Part shown: positions 22,624-31,676 of the stretch, piece after piece
Layout: every line of letters begins with the position of its first letter
Numbering within the stretch: the stretch's first letter is position 1
Translations under genes and position numbers: made by a program
The notes under the pieces: model-generated
Seen by the model: only the letters and a program-made list of their open reading frames with translations
Told to the model about the DNA's origin: nothing
Databases searched by the model: none
NCBI GenBank assembly: GCA_023443315.1
Contig: JAEZVA010000064.1
Coordinates: 1-39,286, forward strand
Direction of reading: 5' to 3'
Length of the DNA: 39,286 bases
From: Bacillota bacterium
GTDB taxonomy: Bacteria; Bacillota; Clostridia; Oscillospirales; Ruminococcaceae

Positions 22624-22967
22624 ACATCCTTGATAAGCTCGCTATGGTGCTCAACAAGCCGAATGTGGTGATGGGTTTTATGCCTACCAAGCCGGATGCA
22701 ATCATTGCACTGTTTGAGTACAACCCTCCCCCGCCCGACCACTCCTTTGGCGGCACAGACTACAGCCACAACGTGCAGGTGCGCGTAAGAGACACGACAG
22801 CGGCGACCGCTTATGCTACGACTGAGGCGGTCGCCAATAATTTAGACCGATACCACGACGCGGATATCAGCGTTTTACAGTCAACTGCAATCCTCGATAT
22901 TGGGATGGATGACAACAACCCCCCGCGTCAGGAGTATACGGTCAACTTTACTGTAAGGAGGTATTAA
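22620..22967 (+). CDS. Tail terminator / minor capsid protein
   Basis: 115 residues, ATG 22620 overlapping the previous stop. The NILDKLAMVLNK start, DHSFGGTDYSHNVQVRVRDTTAATAYATTEAVANNLDRY core and C-terminal ARQEYTVNFTVRRY-like strand fit the minor-capsid-3/tail-terminator family, which caps the tail tube and joins it to the head. It lies directly before the tail tube gene. Complete. Confidence 0.85.
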   Translation: MNILDKLAMVLNKPNVVMGFMPTKPDAIIALFEYNPPPPDHSFGGTDYSHNVQVRVRDTTAATAYATTEAVANNLDRYHDADISVLQSTAILDIGMDDNNPPRQEYTVNFTVRRY

Positions 22968-22970
22968 CCT

Positions 22971-23387
22971 ATGGCTTTATACACGGGCGTAACCGGCAAG
23001 CTCAGCATGAAAAAGGGCAGCTCCACAGCTGTTGACATCGTTCATATGGCGAGCTTCAACGTGGAGATGTCCAAGGAAATCCTTGAAGTTATCAGCTTCG
23101 GCAACGACTACAAGGAGAAGGTGCCCAGCGTCAAGGATTGGTCTGCATCCGCTGATGGCTCGGCGGACTTTGCCGCAGACGGCGGGCAGAAGATGCTGCT
23201 GGATGCATTTGAGGACGGCTCCAAGCTGACGGGCAGCTTCTACCTGGACGCAACCACATTCCTGCAGGGCGACTGCTACGTGGAGTCCCTGTCTATTGAC
23301 CATGCCGCCGACGGCAAGGCGGACATCAGCATCAGCCTTGCTGGTAGCGACGCGGTAGTGCTGACCGTACCCTCTGGCGGCGAGTAA
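22971..23387 (+). CDS. Major tail (tube) protein
   Basis: 138 residues, ATG 22971 with AGGAGG upstream. The YTGVTGKLSMKKGSST opening, the SKEILEVISFGNDYKEKVPSVKDWSASADGSADF core and the FYLDATTFLQGDCYVESLSIDHAADGKADISISLAG strand are typical of a single-domain siphovirus tube protein. It forms the stacked hexamers of the tail. A hairpin follows the gene at 23408. Confidence 0.88.
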   Translation: MALYTGVTGKLSMKKGSSTAVDIVHMASFNVEMSKEILEVISFGNDYKEKVPSVKDWSASADGSADFAADGGQKMLLDAFEDGSKLTGSFYLDATTFLQGDCYVESLSIDHAADGKADISISLAGSDAVVLTVPSGGE

Positions 23388-23407
23388 CAGGCAAACCAAA
23401 TATCACG

Positions 23408-23436
23408 GGGCGGGTTAATTCCCGCCCTCACTTTTT
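23408..23436 (+). terminator. Intra-operon hairpin after the tube gene
   Basis: GGGCGGG (23408-23414) pairs with CCCGCCC (23421-23427), followed by TCACTTTTT. The run of T is short and interrupted, so it probably acts as a partial terminator. It would keep tube protein in excess over the chaperones and tape measure, as the ratio in the virion demands. Confidence 0.65.
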
Positions 23437-23450
23437 AGGAGGACAATAAC

Positions 23451-23837
23451 ATGTTTATAACTGTTGGCGATAAAGAAATCGAGCTGTCCACGAAACTTGG
23501 CGTGGCTGCGGCAATTGAAAAGAAATTCAAGCTGCCTCTCACTCAGGTGTTTGGGCGGATTGGCGAAGCAGAGATACCAGAGTTGACCGGGGTGTTATCC
23601 ATCGCTGCCGGGAAAACCAGCGACCCGTCATTTGCGGGTGAGCTTCTCGACAATTGGGACTACATTGAGCTGCAGACCGCTGTACAGGAGCTACTTGCAA
23701 AACTGATGTTTAGCGGCACCCCCGAGCAGGTAGAATCCAAGCTTGAAAAGTTCCCCGCGAGTGATGAGGGAAAAAACGCGATACGGGAGCTGTTGGGTCT
23801 GCCGAAGCTCCCGAGTACCTCTACAGCGAGCAATTAG
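23451..23837 (+). CDS. Tail assembly chaperone G
   Basis: 128 residues. Plan and position are those of gpG-like tail chaperones: a helical protein encoded between tail tube and tape measure, starting MFITVGDKEIELSTKLGVAAAIEKKF. It binds the tape measure during tail assembly and is not retained in the tail. A slippery heptamer near its 3' end lets a fraction of ribosomes extend into the downstream T frame. The C-terminal 20 residues, past the slip, are replaced in the fusion product. Confidence 0.85.
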   Translation: MFITVGDKEIELSTKLGVAAAIEKKFKLPLTQVFGRIGEAEIPELTGVLSIAAGKTSDPSFAGELLDNWDYIELQTAVQELLAKLMFSGTPEQVESKLEKFPASDEGKNAIRELLGLPKLPSTSTASN

Positions 23838-24133
23838 TCCAGACCGCCTATGCTGTCGGCATACACCCTCCACAGCTCCGCGACATGGAACTGTGGGAGC
23901 TCTACGCATGCGTTGACGCTTACAACAAGCGCCAGAGTGGAAAGAGCAAGGAACAAATCGCAATATGCTGGCAGACGGCAAACTTTGTAGGCGCCGCCTT
24001 TGCAGGTAAGCTCAAACCGCTTAAGCGGTATATCAAGGACGAGACCAAATCCGCCGCGCCGAAGGTCAGCAAGGACGAATTTGAGCGGCGGTTAAAAGCG
24101 GCACAGGAAAGGAGGGCAACGGATGGCTCTTAA
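23451..24133 (+). CDS. Tail assembly chaperone GT, made by -1 frameshift
   Basis: The T frame is open from 23768 to 24133 with no start of its own. It reads through as RDTGAVGSAEAPEYLYSEQLV, continues to MELWELYACVDAYNKRQSG and ends QERRATDGS. A -1 slip at 23771-23777 joins the G frame to it, giving about 227 residues. This is the universal siphovirus G/GT arrangement. The T part contacts the tape measure gene product and overlaps its start. The ATG at 23885 is internal to this frame. Confidence 0.85.
23771..23777 (+). promoter_or_regulatory. Slippery heptamer A AAA AAC for -1 frameshifting
   Basis: A-AAA-AAC lies in the exact phase needed: in the G frame the two codons are AAA and AAC, and a one-base slip back opens the T frame. 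It is followed at once by GC-rich sequence that could fold into a stimulator. This is the textbook form of the site seen in tail-chaperone genes. Confidence 0.85.
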
Positions 24134-26627
24134 AAAGCTTAGCGTTGAGGTCGGCATGAATACCGCGCAATTCCAACGAGGATTGAAAGGCATGCAATCG
24201 GGGCTAAACGGCATGCAGTCTGGTATGAAAGCCATGCAAGGCAGGACGTCTGCATTGTCGAGTGGACTGCAGACCATGGGGAGCAGTGGCACTACAGCTA
24301 TGTCGGCGCTTAAGATGGGCGCAGTTGCTACTGCCGCCGCTATTGCTGGCGTTGTGGTTGTGCTCAAAAAGCTGCTTGATGGGCTGCTTGCCCTCCAGCA
24401 AGCGTTTGCCACGTTCGAAAGCAGCGTGTACCGGGTTAATAGTTTGTTTGGCGAATCGGCGAAGTACATCCAGTATTTTGCGGAGAACACGGCTAAGTCG
24501 CTCGGCATGTCAGAGAGTGCGGCGTATAGATACGCAGCAACATACGGGGGGCTTTTTAAGGCGATTACAAAGGACGCACAGGAGAATGCCAAGGTCACCA
24601 TCGCCACATTAAAGGCGTCTGCCGTAATAGCGTCCAAGTCTGGACGCACCATGGAGGATGTCATGGAGCGCATCCGCTCCGGTTTGCTCGGCAACACCGA
24701 GGCAATTGAGGACCTTGAAATTCATGTCAATGTCGGAATGTTGGAGATGACCGACGCTTTTAAGAAGATGGCGAATGGTCGCAGTTGGGAACAGCTCACT
24801 TTTTATGAGCAGCAGCAAATCAGACTGCTTGCAATCCTCGAGCAGTCTCACAAGCAGTTCGGGGATGAAGTATATAAGGGCAGCGCGTTTGCTTTGCAAT
24901 CCTTAGCCAGTGCATTTGAAAACCTTAAAACTACCGCAAGTAAATTTGTGGATGCGGCGTTACGTCCAATAATTCAGGGGCTTGCCCAGCTTGTGCAGTG
25001 GGCTGCAAATGCCCTTGCCACTTTAGCCGCTTTATTTGGGCTAGAGATTGATTACAGCAGTGGTTCTACCTCTGGCACCGAATCACAGACCTCTGCGCAG
25101 GATGCTTTGACCGAAGCGGTCGAGGGCACTGCAAAGGCGCAGCAAAAACTTGCTGGGTTCGACGAGTTGAACACTTTACCAAAGGCGGCAAGCGGCGGGG
25201 GCGGTGGCGCAGGAGTAGGAGACACCCCATTTTCGGTTATTGGTGAGCCCGACTATAAAATCTCCGAGCCGGACATGTCTTGGGTTGATAAGGTTAAAGA
25301 GAAGTTTGAGAAACTAAAGACTTTGTTTGAGCCAATTATCACTGCACTCAAGCATGCTTACGAAATTATAAAGCCTAAGATTGAGGCGATAGTTGATACT
25401 TTCAAGAGGATTTGGAAAGAGCTTAAAGAATTCGCGGAGCCGCTGATGAAGTGGTTTAAAGAAAGTTTCCTGCCTTTCTTATCAACAACTATTATTGTTA
25501 CCGCAGAGATAATTGCTGGTCTTGTCGACACAATCGACAAGGTTGTCACTACTCTGTGGGATAAGGTTTTAAAGCCTTTTTTAAGCGTGCTAATAACAAC
25601 AATACTGCCAGTTCTAACTGAGTTAGCAACCGAAATTGTTCTAATTGTCGGTATACTTTTTGGGGCAATTAAAACGGCTTTCGATGTTGTTTGGAGCGGA
25701 GTCATCGAACCCGCCCTTGAGCTCTGGGTAAAAGTGTGGACGGATACTTGGGGCGTCATCAAGGGCGTGTGGGATGAATACGGGGCAACAACTTTTGAGA
25801 AGATTCGCGAGGCAATTCAAAAAGTCTCCGACATATGGGGTATCGCTTGGTCGAACATAAAACCCGTTATTGATAACCTCGCACAAAACATCGATTGGTT
25901 GTGGAGTGAACACCTACAACCGCTTGTTGCGAATATCGCCGAATTTGTCGCCAAGCTCGCCAACCTTGCGCTTGATGTCTACAACAATTTTTTGGCACCA
26001 ATTATCAGCTTTTTTGTCACGCTGTTCGGTCCACAAATCTCAAACACCATCCAGTTCCTCGGCAACGTCTTTACAACCGTATTCGCCATTATTGGCGACG
26101 TGCTCAACACATGGGTATCAGTGCTCACCGGCATCATCGACTTCTTGTCGGGCGTCTTTAGCGGCGACTGGGAAAAGGCGTGGCAGGGCGTACAGGACAT
26201 CTTCAAGGCGATGTTTGATGGCATGGTCAATATCGGTAAGGGTGTCTTAAACATCATTATCGATCTGATTAACGGCGTCACCGGCGGCATCAGCGCGATT
26301 GCGCAAGGCGTGTCAAATATCCCCGGCATGGAATGGGCGGCAAATATCAGCATCCCAAAAATCCCGAAGCTTGCCGAAGGCGGCGTGCTAAGAAAAGGAC
26401 AGGTCGGCTACCTCGAAGGCGATGGCGACGAGGCTGTTGTGCCGCTTGAGAAAAACACGGGCTGGATTGACGTCCTCGCAAACAAACTCACGGCAGCCAT
26501 GGGTGGTATGCAGACGGCAGGAGCCGGAAATATCACTGTGCCTGTCTACATCGGCAACGAGCTGATTGAAGAGATTGTGGTCAACGCCGGCAACAACCAC
26601 AATCGCAAGGTTAACGGGAGGGGGTAA
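24123..26627 (+). CDS. Tape measure protein
   Basis: 834 residues, ATG 24123 overlapping the T frame and with GGAGG upstream. It starts with coiled helices (MQSGLNGMQSGMKAMQ) and has a hydrophobic segment at ~60-90 and repeats of long helices. A Gly-rich linker lies near residue 355, and the C-terminus LAEGGVLRKGQVGYLEGDGDEAVVPLE is typical of tape measures. It sets tail length; at about 0.15 nm per residue the tail would be near 125 nm. The middle (25250-25900) is more AT-rich than the ends, a sign of mosaic exchange. Complete. Confidence 0.92.
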   Translation: MALKKLSVEVGMNTAQFQRGLKGMQSGLNGMQSGMKAMQGRTSALSSGLQTMGSSGTTAMSALKMGAVATAAAIAGVVVVLKKLLDGLLALQQAFATFESSVYRVNSLFGESAKYIQYFAENTAKSLGMSESAAYRYAATYGGLFKAITKDAQENAKVTIATLKASAVIASKSGRTMEDVMERIRSGLLGNTEAIEDLEIHVNVGMLEMTDAFKKMANGRSWEQLTFYEQQQIRLLAILEQSHKQFGDEVYKGSAFALQSLASAFENLKTTASKFVDAALRPIIQGLAQLVQWAANALATLAALFGLEIDYSSGSTSGTESQTSAQDALTEAVEGTAKAQQKLAGFDELNTLPKAASGGGGGAGVGDTPFSVIGEPDYKISEPDMSWVDKVKEKFEKLKTLFEPIITALKHAYEIIKPKIEAIVDTFKRIWKELKEFAEPLMKWFKESFLPFLSTTIIVTAEIIAGLVDTIDKVVTTLWDKVLKPFLSVLITTILPVLTELATEIVLIVGILFGAIKTAFDVVWSGVIEPALELWVKVWTDTWGVIKGVWDEYGATTFEKIREAIQKVSDIWGIAWSNIKPVIDNLAQNIDWLWSEHLQPLVANIAEFVAKLANLALDVYNNFLAPIISFFVTLFGPQISNTIQFLGNVFTTVFAIIGDVLNTWVSVLTGIIDFLSGVFSGDWEKAWQGVQDIFKAMFDGMVNIGKGVLNIIIDLINGVTGGISAIAQGVSNIPGMEWAANISIPKIPKLAEGGVLRKGQVGYLEGDGDEAVVPLEKNTGWIDVLANKLTAAMGGMQTAGAGNITVPVYIGNELIEEIVVNAGNNHNRKVNGRG

Positions 26628-26632
26628 GCATT

Positions 26633-26998
26633 TTGGCAATGATATCAATTAACGGTTCCCCCCTCCCCAACCCATCCGCGTTTGCTGTCAGCCGCCGCGA
26701 TGGTGATAGCGAAAGCACGACGCGAGACGAGGCGTGGTATCTGCGCCGTGACCGCGTCAGGGCTGGCATGTATCAAATCGAAGCAACATGGAAAGGCAAG
26801 CTTGCGATGATTAACAGCATCGCCTCTGCCCTGTCGTCCGATGAGTTTAGCGCGACGTTTTTAGACCCAACCACCGGCGGGACAGGCAATGCGACCATGT
26901 ACGCCGGTGACCGCAAGGCGACACTGTTGTCTCACACGGACGATAGCGCGCCGTCGGGGAGCCTGTGGGAACTGTCCGTATCTCTTATTGAGTATTAA
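26633..26998 (+). CDS. Small tail protein next to tape measure, distal-tail position
   Basis: 121 residues. The TTG at 26633 is preferred because GGAGGGGG is about nine bases upstream; the next ATG (26639) is fifteen away. The sequence (SINGSPLPNPSAFAVSRRDGDSESTTRDEAWYLRRDRVRAGMYQIEATWKG) is beta-rich, and similar short proteins lie after tape measures in many clostridial phages. It may take the place of a distal tail protein. No named family recognised. Confidence 0.75.
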   Translation: MAMISINGSPLPNPSAFAVSRRDGDSESTTRDEAWYLRRDRVRAGMYQIEATWKGKLAMINSIASALSSDEFSATFLDPTTGGTGNATMYAGDRKATLLSHTDDSAPSGSLWELSVSLIEY

Positions 26999-27010
26999 AG
27001 GGGTGGTACC

Positions 27011-28303
27011 GTGTACCCTGTCAGCGAAGCATACATAGACGCGATTAACGCCCGCACCCGTACCACACGGATGTCGGGCGTTATCACTCTGTCAAACAGC
27101 ACGACTGTAAACATCACAGACGCAGACATTGTACAGGGTAGCCTGTATATTATCCGCAAGTCGGTATCGGGTAATGTCTTTGACGTTGGGTCGGTCGTAG
27201 CCTCAGAAATGGGCTTGTCACTGCTCAACTACGGCGGCACGGCTTACGCGCTGTCCGGCGCAAGCATAGCCCTATCGTGGGGCATAGAAACCGCAGACGG
27301 GTGGATTGATGTCCCCCTCGGCATATGGCGCGTAGACGATGCAAAGCGTAAGCAGCGTATCGTAGCGGTCAAGGCATTCGACGGCATGATGCAGCTCGAC
27401 AAAGACCTTGTGGGCGTCACCAAGACCGGCACGCCTTACACGCTCATTGCGTCGCTGTGCGCCAGATGCGGTGTGACACTCGGCATGACTTCGGCGCAAA
27501 TCGCAGCCCTACCAAACGGCACAATGCCGTTATCCATCCCCGACAAATCATCCATTGAGACCTGCCGCGACCTGCTCATGTGGATTGCACAGCTAACCGG
27601 CACGTTTGGTTGTATTGACCGCGCGGGGCTGCTGGCGCTAAGACCACACGGGCAAGCGAGCACGCGCAGTATCGGTAAGACGGAGCGTATCAGAGCGGAC
27701 GTGTCAGACGATACGGTTCGCATCACCCAGCTTGCAATGGTCGTTAACGGCACCGCATATGTAAGCAGCACCGTTACGTGGGATGGTTTTGAGGCGACCT
27801 ACAGTAGTTGGGATGAGATGGAGGGGCTTTACCCGACTTGGGTATCGATCGAATCTGCAAAACAAGGTATGCAGCTCGATGAAAATCCGCTGTTGTCCGG
27901 CAAGTCCGCGGCGCAGATTAACACCGCCCTGTCCAATCTACTCACCGCAGTGCAGCGAGTGTCGTACTGCCCCGCGTCGGTTGAGTACATCAACGACCCT
28001 GCACTCGATTGCGGGGACATTGTGACGCTTACAGACATTGGCGCACCCAGCGGGCTTAATGCACCTATCCTGATTACCGGCGGCACGTGGAGGTACAGGG
28101 GCAAGCATACACTATCCGCCGCGGGTAAGCCGTCCTTTGACGAGGGAGCGTTGCCGGTAAAATCACAGGCAGTAAAACGCATCGACAATATATATGCCGG
28201 CGGAGGCGGCGGCGAGGTAGGCACAAAAATACACATATCGCCCAATCCTCCTGACGACGATTTGATGGCTGATGGCGATGTGTGGTTGCAGTATGAGGGG
28301 TGA
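27011..28303 (+). CDS. Baseplate hub / tail-associated protein (Tal-like)
   Basis: 430 residues from GTG 27011. It opens with YPVSEAYIDAINARTRTTRMSGVITLSNSTTVNITDADIVQGSLYI, and the sequence LALRP...RADVSDDTVRITQLAMVVNGTAYVSS follows in the hub-like beta domains. This fits the tail endopeptidase/baseplate hub family that closes the tube tip and carries the fibres. I see no cell-wall hydrolase motif. It ends within the start of the fibre gene. Complete. Confidence 0.8.
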   Translation: MYPVSEAYIDAINARTRTTRMSGVITLSNSTTVNITDADIVQGSLYIIRKSVSGNVFDVGSVVASEMGLSLLNYGGTAYALSGASIALSWGIETADGWIDVPLGIWRVDDAKRKQRIVAVKAFDGMMQLDKDLVGVTKTGTPYTLIASLCARCGVTLGMTSAQIAALPNGTMPLSIPDKSSIETCRDLLMWIAQLTGTFGCIDRAGLLALRPHGQASTRSIGKTERIRADVSDDTVRITQLAMVVNGTAYVSSTVTWDGFEATYSSWDEMEGLYPTWVSIESAKQGMQLDENPLLSGKSAAQINTALSNLLTAVQRVSYCPASVEYINDPALDCGDIVTLTDIGAPSGLNAPILITGGTWRYRGKHTLSAAGKPSFDEGALPVKSQAVKRIDNIYAGGGGGEVGTKIHISPNPPDDDLMADGDVWLQYEG

Positions 28304-28308
28304 GCTCA

Positions 28309-29316
28309 ATGGTTAATCTTTTGTGGAGTGTGGCGCAAAATATTCCTAGCGGGATGTGGGTCTCGGTAGCATACGGCGGTGGAATATACGTGGCTGTCTC
28401 CCCCGGTGGAGAAGTCATCGTATCACGCGACGGGAGCATATGGGAGGAATCTTTTGTCCCGGAAGGAATGAAGAAGACATGGCGTGCCGTTGCATACGGC
28501 GCAGGTGTTTTTGTTGTCGTTGGAAGCCATCGCGATGATACATTGATAGTGTCTGCTGACGGAGTGAGTTGGACTTCTTTCTCTACTAACAGCGGAGAAA
28601 TCCTTTTTGAGACTGTTTTTTATGCCAACGGAAGGTTTGTTGCATCGGGCGGAACTGTCAGTAGCCCCTTAATACTAACGTCTGTTGACGGGAAAAATTG
28701 GGTTGAAACCTTGTCTGAAGGAAACTGGCGTCCGTTCGCGTTTGCTTACGGCAACGGCAAGTTTGTTGCGCTATCTAGAAACAGCAATAACTATGGCGTG
28801 TATGTGTCAAGTGACGCTTACACTTGGACACAAAGAAGCATTCCGCAAAACCAAGGTTCGTCCGTAGATGGCTGGGTAGATATTGCATTCGGAAACGGCA
28901 GGTTTGTTGTAATAGCCCGGTATGGTTCGCCTCGTGTAGTAGTTTCCGTCGATGGACAGCAATGGCAAGCCATAAGTGACACCGCGCTATTCGGTGCAGA
29001 CGTAATTGCGTTTGGTCTTGGTATGTTCGTGGCGTCCAATGGAGGGTCTGTGTACACGTCCCCGGACGGTGTTGTTTGGGGTGGGGAGCAATATCTCCCC
29101 GGTCAAGCCGGCACAGACATTATTTTTGCAGACGGTATGTTTGTTTTAGTTGACAGCTCAGGCAGCATCATGACTGGCAAGCCCCATAACAGCAAAATCT
29201 ACGCCAAGCAAAACGGAATCATCTACCCCGTACCGAATCCTGTTGTTAAAGTTAACGGCGAACTCAAACCCTGCCAAACCTACGTTAAGCAAGGCGGGCA
29301 AATCTATCAGATATGA
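28309..29316 (+). CDS. Beta-propeller tail fibre / receptor-binding protein
   Basis: 335 residues from ATG 28309 (GAGGGG eight bases upstream; an upstream GTG has worse spacing). It is built of about six repeats of ~45 residues with the pattern AYGxGxFVxV...SxDGxxW, an Asp-box/BNR-like beta-propeller. A C-terminal tail (SKIYAKQNGIIYPVPNPVVKVNG) resembles fibre attachment ends. I infer a host-binding fibre tip. No sialidase catalytic Arg triad was recognised, so enzymatic activity is not claimed. Confidence 0.75.
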   Translation: MVNLLWSVAQNIPSGMWVSVAYGGGIYVAVSPGGEVIVSRDGSIWEESFVPEGMKKTWRAVAYGAGVFVVVGSHRDDTLIVSADGVSWTSFSTNSGEILFETVFYANGRFVASGGTVSSPLILTSVDGKNWVETLSEGNWRPFAFAYGNGKFVALSRNSNNYGVYVSSDAYTWTQRSIPQNQGSSVDGWVDIAFGNGRFVVIARYGSPRVVVSVDGQQWQAISDTALFGADVIAFGLGMFVASNGGSVYTSPDGVVWGGEQYLPGQAGTDIIFADGMFVLVDSSGSIMTGKPHNSKIYAKQNGIIYPVPNPVVKVNGELKPCQTYVKQGGQIYQI

Positions 29317-29325
29317 GGTGATACC

Positions 29326-30489
29326 ATGGCAAGCACAAACAAGACCACAAATCTTACGCTGTCTCAATTTTTAGGCAGCGATAAGCTGCAACGGGTGGAC
29401 TACAACTCGGATATGCTGGCTATTGACGGCGCAGTCGGCGCGCTTAATGAAGGACTGTCGGGTGCGTACAACCTTGCAGGTCAGGCAAACGGAACGGCAT
29501 CGCAAGCTCTTAACGATGCGAGCACTGCACAGGGTCTCGCAAACTCGGCATTAGATTTAGCTGGTCAAGCAATTTCCTTTGCCGGTCAAGCTTACGGCGG
29601 CGCTCAGCAGGCAAACGGCAGGCTTGATTATCTAACCCTAGACAACGTGCCCGACGGCGAAACGCGCAAGCTGGGGGACGCTACGAGCATCTCAGGCGTG
29701 CCGGTTGACGTCGACGGGCTTAGCGAGGGGCAGACGCTCGTGTTTAACGGTGATGAGTTTGTCCCGGCAGGCGGTGGTACCGGCAACGCCACGAGCATTG
29801 ACGGCATCCCCGTTGACCTTACGGGCATGGCAGAAGGACAAACCATCGTATTGGATGATGGCGTCCTTGTACCCGGCTCCGGGGGCGGCGGAGGTGGTAG
29901 TGACGATGTGTGGCTGCCTACAGTCAGCGAAGAGGGCGTTATCTCATGGGAGAGGTCGCCATCCACTACCCCGCCAACGTCGCGCAATATCAACGGCGCA
30001 CCGGGGGAGGATGGCGCTCCGGGAGCGGACGGTGCGCCCGGAGCTGACGGTGCCCCGGGTGTAGACGGCACCGACGGCGCAAAGTGGTATACAAGCGAAA
30101 CCGCACCTACCGGGATAAACGAGGGCGACTACTGGCTGTCCTCCGCATCCGAGACGCTCGGCAATGTCTATGAGTATGACGGCGAGGAGTGGGAGTACAA
30201 GACCAACATCAAGGGGCAGCTGCAAACCGACGCTCTGCACTTTACCGCAACACTGGACGCGGAGGAGTGGAGCGGTACCGCCCCGTACACGCAGACTGTG
30301 ACCGTCACGGGTATGCTTGCGGGGTATACGCCCATAGCGGATATGGTGCTGTACGAGGGCGACGAGGACGCACAAGAGGAATCGTGGGCGTATGTTAGCA
30401 AAATCGAAACTGGCACGGACGAGATAACCGTCACGTGCCGCAAAGAGGTGCCGACGGTAGACCTCAATATTCAGATGGTGGTGGTATAG
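29326..30489 (+). CDS. Tail fibre with collagen-like segment
   Basis: 387 residues. The N-terminal ~110 residues are Ala/Gly-rich helical coiled coil (LAGQANGTASQALNDASTAQGLA). Two near-repeats of TSISGVPVDVDGLSEGQT-type follow, a Gly-only run, and then a collagen-like stretch of G-X-Y triplets (GAPGEDGAPGADGAPGADGAPG, about residues 225-250). A small C-terminal beta domain ends the protein. Such triple-helical rods are common in phage fibres. It is probably a trimeric rod carrying the neighbouring proteins. Confidence 0.82.
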   Translation: MASTNKTTNLTLSQFLGSDKLQRVDYNSDMLAIDGAVGALNEGLSGAYNLAGQANGTASQALNDASTAQGLANSALDLAGQAISFAGQAYGGAQQANGRLDYLTLDNVPDGETRKLGDATSISGVPVDVDGLSEGQTLVFNGDEFVPAGGGTGNATSIDGIPVDLTGMAEGQTIVLDDGVLVPGSGGGGGGSDDVWLPTVSEEGVISWERSPSTTPPTSRNINGAPGEDGAPGADGAPGADGAPGVDGTDGAKWYTSETAPTGINEGDYWLSSASETLGNVYEYDGEEWEYKTNIKGQLQTDALHFTATLDAEEWSGTAPYTQTVTVTGMLAGYTPIADMVLYEGDEDAQEESWAYVSKIETGTDEITVTCRKEVPTVDLNIQMVVV

Positions 30490-31164
30490 ATGGGACAGGC
30501 GATAATTAGTAGGCGGGGCGGCGGATCGCCTCAGAAAAAACAAGCTTCTGTTTATTCGCAAAACGCGGATATCGGAGCTGGTACGAGCCTGACGGTAAGT
30601 CTGCTGTCATGCGATGACGGCGATTTAATGCTAGCGTATTTTATGTGCCGCTCTGCGTATACGTTGCCGACTGGGTGGAATTTGGTTTTTGCGGAATCAC
30701 TGTTAGAAAGTAGTATCACCCAATATATCGGCGTAGCCTACAAAGTCAAGTCAAGCCAGAACGGCGCAACTTTTACAATTACGCAGGAGACATTTGGCAG
30801 AATTGGGGCGCAAATTTTTTGCGTTAAAAATGCAGGTCTACCATACCAAATAGACATTACAACAACTGCACAGTGCCCTGCGTCTGGTTACCAAATGCCT
30901 GACACAAAGACACATGATTTAACTGTATGGGGCGTGCAAAGCGTTGTCTTGTCGTCATATCCCGAATATATTCTCGTAGAGCCAGCAAACATGCCGACAT
31001 ACCACGCTTTATCGCACTTCGCCCCAGTAATGGACGGCCAAAATCGCCTGATAACAATTTGCGATACTCTTGGAAGCACACAAGAAAAAAAAATTTACCG
31101 GCCGAATTATACAGATGGCTATCTATTTCAGCTCGTCGCAGTGGGCATCCCATACAACGCATAG
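30490..31164 (+). CDS. Tail fibre-associated protein, 224 residues
   Basis: ATG 30490 follows the collagen-like fibre stop with no gap. The N-terminus is basic and Gly-rich (GQAIISRRGGGSPQKKQ), and the body is beta-rich (SVYSQNADIGAGTSLTVSLLSCDDGDLMLAYFMCRSAYTLPTGWNLVF). That repeat-free body looks like a small jelly-roll or adhesin head. Position and composition suggest a fibre tip or receptor-binding part. I recognise no family. Confidence 0.65.
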   Translation: MGQAIISRRGGGSPQKKQASVYSQNADIGAGTSLTVSLLSCDDGDLMLAYFMCRSAYTLPTGWNLVFAESLLESSITQYIGVAYKVKSSQNGATFTITQETFGRIGAQIFCVKNAGLPYQIDITTTAQCPASGYQMPDTKTHDLTVWGVQSVVLSSYPEYILVEPANMPTYHALSHFAPVMDGQNRLITICDTLGSTQEKKIYRPNYTDGYLFQLVAVGIPYNA

Positions 31165-31173
31165 GAGGACAAA

Positions 31174-31395
31174 ATGGACAACACAATTGTTATCGCGTTA
31201 ATCTCATTTGCGGGCACAGCTATCGGCAGCATAAGCGGTGTGCTTGCGTCCAGTCGGCTCACAAATTTCCGGCTACAACAGCTGGAGGAAAAAGTTAAAC
31301 TCCACAACAATCTTGTGGAGCGTATGGTAACTGTGGAACAGTCTTGCAAATCAGCACACCACAGATTAGACGATATTAAGGAGGACAAATCATGA
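31174..31395 (+). CDS. xhlA: XhlA-like holin-accessory protein
   Basis: 73 residues, ATG 31174 with AGGAGG upstream. It has a single N-terminal membrane helix (VIALISFAGTAIGSISGVLA) followed by a coiled coil (LQQLEEKVKLHNNLVERMVTVEQ). This matches the XhlA/hemolysin group that aids the holin in PBSX- and SPP1-like phages, though in many XhlA proteins the helix is C-terminal; here it is N-terminal, so the symbol is tentative. It lies directly before the holin. Confidence 0.6.
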   Translation: MDNTIVIALISFAGTAIGSISGVLASSRLTNFRLQQLEEKVKLHNNLVERMVTVEQSCKSAHHRLDDIKEDKS

Positions 31396-31676
31396 ATATC
31401 AACTGGAAAGTAAGAATCAAAAACCCTGTGTTTTGGGCACAGATTGCCGTAGCGATTGTCGCGCCTATCCTGGCATCCCTCGGCTTACAGTGGACGGACA
31501 TCACCAGTTGGGCAATCTTTGTCGACCTGCTCAGACAGGCTGCATCAAGCCCCGTAATCCTTGCGGCGGTCGCCGTGTCCCTATGGGGTGTCATTAACGA
31601 CCCGACCACAGCGGGGCTTGCAGACAGCAAGAGGGCACTTACATACGCCGCGCCTTATAAGGACGGTGGTGAGTGA
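31392..31676 (+). CDS. Phi LC3-family holin
   Basis: 94 residues, ATG 31392 overlapping the preceding stop. The sequence INWKVRIKNPVFWAQIAVAIVAPILASLGL, the second hydrophobic segment AASSPVILAAVAVSLWGVI, and the NDPTTAGLADSKRALTY end are the signature of the phi LC3 holin family. It forms the membrane pores that release the endolysin at the programmed time. Complete. Confidence 0.92.
   Translation: MNINWKVRIKNPVFWAQIAVAIVAPILASLGLQWTDITSWAIFVDLLRQAASSPVILAAVAVSLWGVINDPTTAGLADSKRALTYAAPYKDGGE

Noticed and set aside
29944..30561. 205-residue ORF on - under the collagen-like fibre gene
   Set aside because: Shadow frame kept open by the GC-rich Gly/Pro/Asp codons of the fibre; no ribosome site.
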